Below are positions 55,256-64,000 of a stretch of 64,000 nt of DNA, in pieces (the stretch's first letter is position 1; the number at the start of each line of letters is the position of its first letter). Source of the stretch: Chaetoderma sp. LZ-2023a (taxonomy: Eukaryota > Mollusca > Caudofoveata > Chaetodermatida > Chaetodermatidae); NCBI GenBank assembly GCA_034401795.1, contig CM067363.1, positions 25,480,603 through 25,544,602 of the forward strand, in the 5' to 3' direction. Below the pieces are notes generated by a model. It was not told where the DNA came from. It ran no database searches and saw nothing but the letters and a program-made list of their open reading frames with translations. The position numbers were made by a program, and so were the translations under genes.

Positions 55256-55631
55256 TCAAAAAAGTCCGATATTTATAATAAAATGTGACACAACTGATTG
55301 TTTGCTTACCGACGCCAACTGCCATTTGTTTACACATACTCTGTTGCGAAGACTTTTCCCCGGTCCGCACGGACATGTCCACTGTAGACAGATTGATTAC
55401 GCGTGATTTGTATGTGTATTTTCATAGCTAATGCTTCTTCGTATATTTAATTCCGATCAGAGATGCCATTAGTTGCTGTCAAACGATGATATAGTGCCCA
55501 CATGTCCATAGATTTAGTTTGATTACCGACACGGATGTGGCCGATTTGAAATCGGTAATTGCCAAATGATTAATCATCCGGGATTGTGACATATCGCGAT
55601 AAGAAATTGTGACTGTTATTTGTGAGCGAAA

Positions 55632-55995
55632 TGGACCTTTCCAGTTTATCCATCCATCATATGATGTCATAATCAACTACGGGATATGTATCATGACGTC
55701 ATAAAAATGACGTCGTGAATTACGTCACGAACGCAAAATTAGTGACGGAGTATCCGTTGTTGTACGAATTATATGTATTTACTATTTAATAAACATGCTG
55801 CTGAATATTTTGACACTAATTTTATTGGGCGTTGTTGCTGCCATAGGTAGCAACACCCCCCCCCCCACCAGTCAAATTAGTTTCAAAATATTCAATAGCT
55901 TACCTGTATAGTTTTCTGAAAATTAATAGTCCTGGGTTTTTCGGGGTATCGATCGAGGGGTGGGCCGGGAATAACTAAAGCTGTAAAGGTCTATT
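55632..55995 (-). repeat. Family A hairpin MITE, full length
   Basis: TGGACCTTTCCAGTTTATCC and AAAGCTGTAAAGGTCTATT are the ends. The hairpin has a C10 run at about 55857 in place of the usual GCGCCCAG. The box near the right end is cut down to GGGTGGGCCGGGAATAAC. Confidence 0.9.
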
Positions 55996-56217
55996 GATCA
56001 CATTTGCCGATCGTGTACAGCTGTGTATGGTGGTTCGTATAGTGCATATTGATCCTAAAAGTGTCGACCTCTGTGTGGAAACTTATACAAAAATCTCCTA
56101 ATCTACTAGAAAAATTGATCTATTGTTATTGTGACTACCAGGCCAAATACTCAACGAATCCTGAAGACGCCTCACGACAAGACCGCGGGTTTGTCCTTAA
56201 TACGACGGTCATTCAAG

Positions 56218-57767
<1,550 letters not shown>

Positions 57768-58334
57768 GTAAGTTGCTTTAACTTTCCTTATTGATTGGTA
57801 CAATCATTCTATTCGTCGTTATCATCAGCATTGGTCGTCGTCAGTGTCATATTTTAGTCATCATTATTTTCATAGTTATCACCATAGGCATTTTCATCAT
57901 CGTCATCAGCCCTCATCAATGAAGTGGTCCTACATTTCGTCGTTGGCATAGCGATTGACGTCGTCACCAATGTCGTCGTCGTCGTCAGCGACTCCGTCGC
58001 CGTCGTCACCCTCCTCCTGGTCGTCGTCGCCATCCTCCTTGTCGCCGTCGTCCGCGCCGTCCGTGTCGTCGTCGTCGTCGGGTGGGCTTGACGAATGGTC
58101 TGCATAATGGATACTTATCCATCAAAGCATTTATCTAGAATACGCCACAGTGTCAGACAAAGTTTTCGGATGAGATGTAATGATGTGTTATACACTGTCA
58201 CCTCTATGGAGCATATATAATGAAGAAGTAGTGGAAATCTTTCCTTAAAGATCCCATGTTCTCCTTTATATTTAATCCATATTTAGAAAATACAATAAAA
58301 ACACCCCACGGGTTCGTCTGTATTTTGTGAGATG
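57768..58334 (+). other. Start of receptor intron 2, with a GTC/CGT-rich stretch
   Basis: Follows the exon 2 donor. A degenerate GTC/CGT repeat occupies about 57930-58085. I find no third exon in this or the following sequence. Confidence 0.6.
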
Positions 58335-58695
58335 ATAGAGCCATCAATTTCTAGTTATGCCACACCCATTTCTATATAGGCTCCGCCCACGCTTCTCCCG
58401 TTTTGTGGTTGATCAAACTCTGGATTCCCAGAATCCCAATTCAGGGTAACTCTATAGATAAGCTGTTGAATATTCTGAAACAAATTTGACTGGGTGCAGT
58501 TGTGACTCCCATCCAAATTAGTTTCAACATATTTAACAAAATGTTTATTAAATTGTGAATCGAGCAAAGACATACACGTCGCACATTTGACGGAATATTA
58601 CAGATTTAACACAGATTATTATATGTCATTTATGACTGTGACGGCAATCTATATGTGATGTAATTGATTATGACGTCAATACTTGAGTGACAGTG
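58335..58695 (+). repeat. Family A MITE, variant subfamily
   Basis: The left part CAATTTCTAGTTATGCCACA and CTCCGCCCACGCTTC, and hairpin arms CTGTTGAATATTCTGAAACA and TTAGTTTCAACATATTTAAC, surround a shortened loop. The distal half TTGACGGAATATTACAG and ACTTGAGTGACAGTGATTC is as at 30345. It has no clear TGGACC end. Confidence 0.8.
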
Positions 58696-58819
58696 ATTCA
58701 TAAAACCACGACCCTTCTTCGGTAAATCGCAGGCATTCGGCAACTGCTCAGGAATAACCATTTGGACAGAGATATTCGATCTGGCATTCACATAGCTAAC
58801 TTATTAGTTGACGTCACAA

Positions 58820-59194
58820 TGGATCTTCCCAGCTTACCCATCCATCATATGACGTCATAATCAACTATTTAACGTGTAAGATGACGCTATAAGCAATTAC
58901 ACCACGGATGCATAGATTTAGTCCGACTTAAACGCTTAATAGGCCGAAACGGTGTACGAACTGTATGTCTATTTAATACATATTATGTCTAATATTTGAC
59001 TGGGCGCTGTTATCCCATAGGCAGCAACAACTCCCAGTAAAATTAGTTTCAAAATATTCAACAGCTTACAGTGTATAGTTTTCATAAAATTGATAGTAAG
59101 GGAGTTCAGGGATCGATCTATCCCGCTACGAGTTAGGTATGGTTGGAGCTTAGCTAGAAATAGGCGGGGCATAGGTAAAACTGCAAATGTCCAT
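58820..59194 (-). repeat. Family A hairpin MITE, full length
   Basis: TGGATCTTCCCAGCTTACCC and AAAACTGCAAATGTCCA are the ends. The left arm is shortened (ATATTTGACTGGGCGCTG). An exact ATGACGTCATAATCAAC block is present. Confidence 0.9.
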
Positions 59195-59795
59195 TAAGAG
59201 GTGTTGCCCTAGCGAAAGTGTAAATTTCCAAAAAAAATCATGATAAGCTGATCACTCTAAAGTTATATAAGTTGTATTGAATATGTTGTACATAATTGGA
59301 TTGGAAGACAGTGTTTCTTTGCTGTATTATACCAATATATTTAGCATTACTTTTCTTCATCATACAACTGTCGGAAACTTGAGTTGATGAGTAATGACCC
59401 AGATGTGTTCTAAATTATGTTATATTGACAATACTGGCGACTGTTGCACTGTTTCCCAGGGTATTTGCTTCCAAAAAAACCGTTTACTGCCACGTTGTGA
59501 GATTAATTCAGAGGTAAAGGTTGACAATTACCGATGTTCATCCGAATCATCCCGTGGTCCTTAAAATCAAATTGGATAATTGTCAACTAGGAGTTAAAGA
59601 CGCTTATGAGTACTGTTGCCTATCACCTGCGTCATCTCAATTGATCCCGCTCTGCGAAAGCTCTTTGTGTTCCAACACGCCTACATTCAATTCCATTCGA
59701 TTCAATGTATTCAAGACTTAATCAAGTGCATGGAGAATATATATATATACAGATGATATTCAAATAGTGTATGTTGTAACTCATTAATGAACCGT
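59195..59795. other. Intergenic or intronic, no supported gene
   Basis: A 66-codon ORF (59521-59721) starts TITDVHPNHPVVLKIKLDN. I see no match to the receptor family or another known domain. Confidence 0.3.
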
Positions 59796-60176
59796 AATTT
59801 CAATTTTTAGCTAAGCCCTGCCCATCGCTAGCTAAGCTCCACTCACGCTTCGCTCGTGTTGGGATCGATCGATCTCTGAACTCCATGCCTATCAATTTCC
59901 AGAAAACTGAACAGGTAATCTGTTGAATAGTTTGAAACTAATTTGACTGGACGCTGTTGCGCCCAGTCAAATTAGTTTCAAAATATTCAACAGCATGTTT
60001 ATTAAATAGTTGAAACATACAATTCGTACAACATGTCGGACGATTACGAGTTAAAGACGGGCCATATAGAATCATGTATGACGTAATGATTAAGACGTCA
60101 TCCTACACGTCGCTTAGCTGATTATGACGTCATTTGACGTCAGATGGTGATGGATACTCTGGAAAGGTAAATTCGG
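59796..60176 (+). repeat. Family A hairpin MITE, full length, loop deleted
   Basis: The left end is diverged (GTAATTTCAATTTTTAGC) and the right end is ACTCTGGAAAGGTAAATTC. The hairpin loop is cut to GGACGCTGTTGCGCCC. Two TGACGTCA-type palindromes sit side by side (ATGACGTCATTTGACGTCAG). Confidence 0.9.
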
Positions 60177-60488
60177 CAGATGTCTCGCATGAGATAGAAG
60201 CTACTGCATTTTCATGATATTTCAAAATATCTTTCAAGAACGTCAGTCTGCATACATTTGATTAGGCAGTCCCCTCCCCCTCCTTGTTTCTTACTCTCCC
60301 GATTGACTGATGGTTCCAGGGCCAAGTCAGTCTACATCTCTATGAGTGGATGCTTTGATCTACAGGGCGCGTGTTCACCGCTAAATTAAAGTTCACCCTT
60401 AACCGCAGTGCATATTTCTGAAGCATGAATCATATCTGCCAAGTAAATTACGTCATTGTGCATAGTTCATCCGCACAATACAGAAATG
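60177..60488. other. Intergenic or intronic, nothing recognised
   Basis: No gene, RNA or repeat seen. Confidence 0.3.
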
Positions 60489-60492
60489 CTGC

Positions 60493-60535
<43 letters not shown>

Positions 60536-60560
60536 GCTGTTGTTGTTGTTTTTGTTGACA
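60489..60560. repeat. (TTG)n microsatellite
   Basis: About 22 GTT/TTG units with two interruptions. Confidence 0.95.
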
Positions 60561-60649
60561 AGTGCAGGAACCATTTCCTAGCGATCACAGCAGAGGAAGA
60601 TGGTCATACAATCATTGATAGGTAATTAGGTTGTATTGGCGGGTGGAGT

Positions 60650-60795
60650 ATGTGATGGGGCGCGGGTCGTTGGGCGTACATGCTGACGGGCGTTCGAGCG
60701 GGGGTGTGGTGGGTGTGTGGGTGTGTGTTTGCGTGTGTGTGTGGGGGGGGGGGGTTGCGGGCGTGCGAGTTGGCGGGCGGGCGGGTGTGCCATGT
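60650..60795. repeat. GT/GGGC-rich degenerate repeat with G-run
   Basis: GTGTGTGGGTGTGTG-like words, a G10 run near 60744 and GGCGGGCGGGCGGG near 60773. Pro/His/Thr-rich antisense ORFs are artefacts. Confidence 0.85.
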
Positions 60796-61104
60796 AGACA
60801 CAGCGATATGCAAACCGGATAGGAATTGCAGAAACCGTGCTCATTTCCCTTAAGTATGGAGATTCTAGACATCGTGCACATCTAAGATGATGGTATTATA
60901 TAACCTTAAGGCAACTCATTACTTCCTAAAGGAAACATCAAATAGACTTCAATCTGGGATGAAGTGCTCATATCCCACCAGGGAATAGTAATTATGACAT
61001 ATATACATTCGCTCATTAAAGACTAATTATGCTGTCCTTTCAATTGACCTTTATCCATGCCTCTAATCACATTTAGTGTCCTATAAGCAGCAATGAGGCG
61101 AACG
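60796..61104. other. Intergenic or intronic, nothing recognised
   Basis: No coding signal. Confidence 0.3.
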
Positions 61105-61489
61105 TGGATTTTTCAAGTTTATCCAGTTATAATATGACGTCATAATCAACTAGGTGACGTTAAGGATAACGTTATAATCAATGAAGTCATGAATGATGTA
61201 ATTAAGTTCGTCACGAACGCACAATCGGTGACGGACTAAAGCGTTGATGTACGAATTGTATGGCTTTACTATTTAATAAACATGCTGATCAATATTTTGA
61301 CTGGTCGCTGTCACCTAGATCAGCGTTGGTGTACGAATTGTATGTATTTACAATTTTATAAATATTGCATAGTTTTCTGAAAATTGAGCTTCAGAGAGTG
61401 CAGGGATCGATTACTCCCAACACGGGCAACGTGTGAGCGGAGCTTAGCTAGCAATGGGCGGGCCACAGCTAAAACTGAATTTCTCCATT
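61105..61489 (-). repeat. Family A MITE with collapsed hairpin and internal duplication
   Basis: TGGATTTTTCAAGTTTATCC and AAAACTGAATTTCTCCATT are the ends. One hairpin arm is gone. In its place a nearby block is repeated: GCGTTGATGTACGAATTGTA at about 61241 and GCGTTGGTGTACGAATTGTA at about 61322, which suggests a template-switch or slippage event across the hairpin. Confidence 0.85.
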
Positions 61490-61985
61490 GTGTTTCGATT
61501 CGTGTTTCGGTGACGTACTTGAAATCAAGCTCAAGCTCCACATTTTACAGTTACACATGTGTTCAATTTTTAAATACTACTTTAAACAAACAACCATTTT
61601 ACAGCTAATTTGACTAATAGATGTTATTGCGATAGCGTATTTCAATACTTGTAAACAATCCCCCCTATGTAATCTGAAATATTAGAATAGTTTGCTTTAT
61701 CTGATTGCAATGTATCGTTCCTTTTAGCAATCAATCACATTGTTGGACACTTTTTATCACCATAGGAATTTTCTTTATTTGAAGCAAATGGCGAAAGCTT
61801 CTACAATCAGCGAACTGGGATAATCTGAGTAGATGATTGCAGACATACAGTTATATTTATATTCCTGTGCGGTTTATGCGATCAAAGATAATCTAATTCA
61901 ACAAGAGTGGTCGCTCAAACATTGTCTGGTCTACCATCGCACGTTTGAGAGAAATTTCAGAGCAATAGCCCTGGGAGTAACTGCG
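61490..61985. other. Intergenic or intronic, nothing recognised
   Basis: No gene seen. Confidence 0.3.
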
Positions 61986-61987
61986 GT

Positions 61988-62037
61988 CACACACGCACGC
62001 ACGCACGCACGCACGCACACGCGCGCGCGCGCGCACG

Positions 62038-62089
<52 letters not shown>

Positions 62090-62140
62090 CACATACACAC
62101 ACACGCACGTACGCGCGTACCCACGCACGCACGCATGCGC
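61988..62140. repeat. Compound (CACG)n-(CG)n-(CA)n microsatellite
   Basis: ACGC units, a short CGCGCGCG block at about 62022, then about 22 CA units and further ACGC/CACG. Alternating purine-pyrimidine throughout, so able to adopt Z-DNA. Confidence 0.95.
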
Positions 62141-62690
62141 ATACGTCTGATGGAAGAGGTGGGCGGGTGGGCAGGCAGTCACTTGGTGGGTGGGCGGGAT
62201 ATGCGCGGGTGGAGGGGTGGCGGTGGAGGTGAAGTTGTGTAGGTGGCTCAGGCAGGCAAGTAGGCTTTTTCACACACATGCATGATCGCCCAAATTATAA
62301 TACACATCCCTTGATCGAGTTGGCGATGTGTGTAATAATTGGTCATGATTCGCATGTATAGTCCTCCATGGAATGAGCCTTGTAACACGGACATGCAGAC
62401 GAATAAATGGGTCCAAATCTCTCATGTATATGTTTTACACTGAACTGGGTGCAAAACAAGTATTGGATCTCATGACGTTCTCAGAAATGATAAGGACAAT
62501 TTTAATAATTTTTGCCGTCTTATGTAGACGTAGTAGAAACTGTACTTTCCCTGATAACGCGGCTTACTGGGGCCGACATTCGATCGGTAGCTGGCCGCTA
62601 CATAAAGAGGAGCCGCTAGCTCTGGCGGTAACGAGCAGAGCTGTGAAACCAGGGATTGCGCCTGCGTTCGGCCAACTGACGATCGCTGGA
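62141..62690. other. Intergenic or intronic, no supported gene
   Basis: GGTGGGCGGG-rich stretch at 62160-62250, then a 119-codon ORF (62373-62732) with no recognised domain that ends in a SINE tail. Confidence 0.3.
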
Positions 62691-62749
62691 AACATAGGCC
62701 TTCACAGCTCCTTCACTCCAGGGACTCGATAGACGCCACCAAACCAATA
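62640..62749 (+). mobile_element. tRNA-derived SINE, 3' part (copy 3)
   Basis: CTCCTTCACTCC and GGACTCGATAGACGCCACC then AAACCAATA match the tail of the SINEs at 22119 and 33984. The tail segment with ATAGACTGAAATA is deleted, and the head is not clearly recognisable. Confidence 0.55.
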
Positions 62750-62759
62750 CCTTCTTTTT

Positions 62760-62806
62760 CTTGGGCCAGCATAGGCCCAATAGGCTGCGTTACCTGGGTA
62801 GGCTTG
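62760..62806 (-). repeat. TAACGC mini-element, copy 3 (partial)
   Basis: On the minus strand GGTAACGCAGCCTATTGGGC then CTATGCTGGCCCAAG matches the beginning of the 51231 element. The other end is missing. Confidence 0.5.
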
Positions 62807-63076
62807 TTGCTAGCATCTAGTGGAGGACTCCTGCCATCAGTTCGAGCTAAGAAGATACCAGGATGCTTTGGCTGCGCTAGACTTAAATGTGACCTGCAAC
62901 CCTATTCAAACTTGACCCACTTTTGGCCATTGAACAGATACAAACGAGTTGAATATTTCCTGGAAGTTTGATTAATGCAACCCATCAGAATGCGCCGTAA
63001 TTTAAGCTCACAATCGATATATCCTGATCTTTTTGGTAAATGTCCCTTGCCACCTATTTATTACGATCATTCTCAA

Positions 63077-63478
63077 TGGACCTTTCCAATTTATCCATCC
63101 TTCGTATTACGGCATATGACGTCAGAATGACCTACGTGACGTGTATGATGACGTCATAATCATTACGTTATGAATGACTCGATTTAGTCCGTTTTAAACG
63201 CCTAATAGTCCGTCAGGTTGTATGCATTGTATATCTTTACTATTTAATAAACATTATGTTGACTATTTTGAAACTAATTTGACTGGTCATTGTTGTTGCC
63301 ATAGGCAACAATAGCACGCAGTGAAATTGATTTCAACATATTTAACAGCTTGCCTGTATAGTTTCCTGGAAATTGATTGTTAGGGATTCCAGGAATCGAT
63401 CGAGCCCAACACGAGCGAGATGTGAGTGGAGCTTAACTAAAGATGGGCGGGGCATAGCTAAAACTGAAAAGGTTCACT
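63077..63478 (-). repeat. Family A hairpin MITE, full length, intact hairpin
   Basis: TGGACCTTTCCAATTTATCC and AAAACTGAAAAGGTTCACTG are the ends. The hairpin is complete, with CATTGTTGTTGCC and GGCAACAATAGC at the loop. CRE-like sites: TGACGTCAGAATGAC and GATGACGTCATAATCA. Confidence 0.95.
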
Positions 63479-63591
63479 GGGGTAGAAGAACCATTGCATA
63501 ACTTGCTACAGTGATCCTGAAAAGAGTGATTCTTGAAGGCGAACGTAGTAAAAGGATTGATACTATTTTCTATGTGTCTCTTTAATCAACA

Positions 63592-63849
63592 TCAATGATG
63601 TAAACAGAGATAATGGACGCTTTGTGTCCGTTTCCAAAGCTTGTTCCATGACAAGCGATCGAGCGATGAAGGAGATTGAATATGATACGTAGCAATACCA
63701 AACTGCTCCAGATCATCAATGGCGAATGAAAGAAAGTGGATATCAATGGCGATATTTGTGACAGACATGTGAATGCCACTTGTTGTGAAGAGTGTTAGCA
63801 GATCAGAAGCGAGGAATCCTTCAATGATGTAGGGACACACTGAACATGA
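63592..63849 (-). CDS. Unrecognised open frame, possible exon
   Basis: An 80-codon minus-strand frame of ordinary composition (YIIEGFLASDLLTLFTTSG, then HFLSFAIDDLEQFGIATYH, WNKLWKRTQ). It is open from a pyrimidine-rich CATGTTCAG that could be a 3' splice site at about 63844. No ATG starts it, no domain is recognised and a downstream donor is not obvious. It may be one exon of a gene running leftward, or chance. Confidence 0.2.
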   Translation of the reverse strand, partial: SCSVCPYIIEGFLASDLLTLFTTSGIHMSVTNIAIDIHFLSFAIDDLEQFGIATYHIQSPSSLDRLSWNKLWKRTQSVHYLCLHH

Positions 63850-63933
63850 ATGGAATTAGAGCGACAAGACCTTGCGCACGCAAACTATTATGCATGTGAA
63901 GTGTACAACTTAGGGTGCATGTTCCCAAAGCTC

Positions 63934-63998
63934 TCGTTAAGTTAGCGATATCGTTACATCATCCTAAAGCAATTGGTGTAACGTTATCGCTAGCTAAT
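63934..63998. repeat. Hairpin at the window edge
   Basis: TAGCGATATCGTTACA (from about 63937) pairs with TGTAACGTTATCGCTA across a loop of about 20 bp. The preceding TTCCCAAAGCTCTCGTTAAG may be the end of a MITE cut by the window boundary. Confidence 0.6.
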
Positions 63999-64000
63999 GA

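Noticed and set aside
60560-60630. Possible small exon between GTGCAG and GTAATT
   Set aside because: In the phase needed after receptor exon 2 it meets a stop, and the sequence has no receptor similarity.
62373-62732. 119-codon ORF with a hydrophobic stretch (MIRTILIIFAVLC)
   Set aside because: Ends inside a SINE tail and matches no receptor exon or known family.

Overview
This is a stretch of animal nuclear DNA, most likely from a marine invertebrate. It is AT-rich, its genes have GT-AG introns, and it is full of tri- and tetranucleotide microsatellites, non-LTR retrotransposon remains, Tc1-type and other DNA transposons, a tRNA-derived SINE and several families of hairpin-forming short elements. 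I cannot name the species. The window is nearly gene-empty: I recognise only one host gene, the first two exons of an ANF/natriuretic-peptide-type receptor (56218-57767, plus strand). The rest of that gene lies beyond the window or behind a very long intron.

The most abundant component is a short element, called family A here. It is about 360-410 bp long, with ends starting TGGACCTTTCCAG, a central hairpin of about 95 bp and several CRE-like TGACGTCA palindromes. I count about 26 recognisable copies or large fragments in both orientations, plus at least six places where only the central hairpin is present. A second palindromic family, B, has a core reading CCACTGGAATGACTGGCTCG and at least a dozen copies. 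Smaller families are a tRNA-derived SINE (three places), a 346-bp fold-back element in a TTAA target (31436-31781), and a mini-element with TAACGCAGGTTA ends.

Layout. 1-4900: family A and B copies and the 3' end of a LINE on the minus strand. 4900-6000: a long GA tract, then CCT/CAT repeats. 6300-9330: family A copies. 10040-12180: a heavily decayed CR1/L2-like LINE. 12395-15472: a DNA-transposon-like unit with 29-bp inverted ends and a broken gene for a protein with PIN/FEN-like acidic motifs and a C-terminal CXC cysteine domain. A second, differently broken copy of the gene lies at 35515-36520. 17185-19087: families A and B. 19480-19825: CAGT/CAGC repeats. 20010-21695: a 5'-truncated LINE with an RNase H domain. 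22090-27990: dense A, B and SINE copies. 28872-30265: a Tc1 transposon that has lost its third catalytic residue. 31436-33000: the fold-back element and family A. 42600-47960: a Tx1-like LINE with both ORFs broken. 48057-50545: microsatellites and anonymous DNA. 51230-56000: A and B copies and an 84-bp tandem duplication. 56218-57767: the receptor exons. 58335-63480: five more A copies and microsatellites.

No mobile element here looks able to move by itself. Each has at least one visible disabling change: frameshifts, stops, altered YxDD boxes, or loss of a catalytic region. The item most worth following is the TIR-bounded unit with the PIN-like plus CXC protein, because two independent copies of the gene are present and I cannot assign it to a named transposon superfamily.
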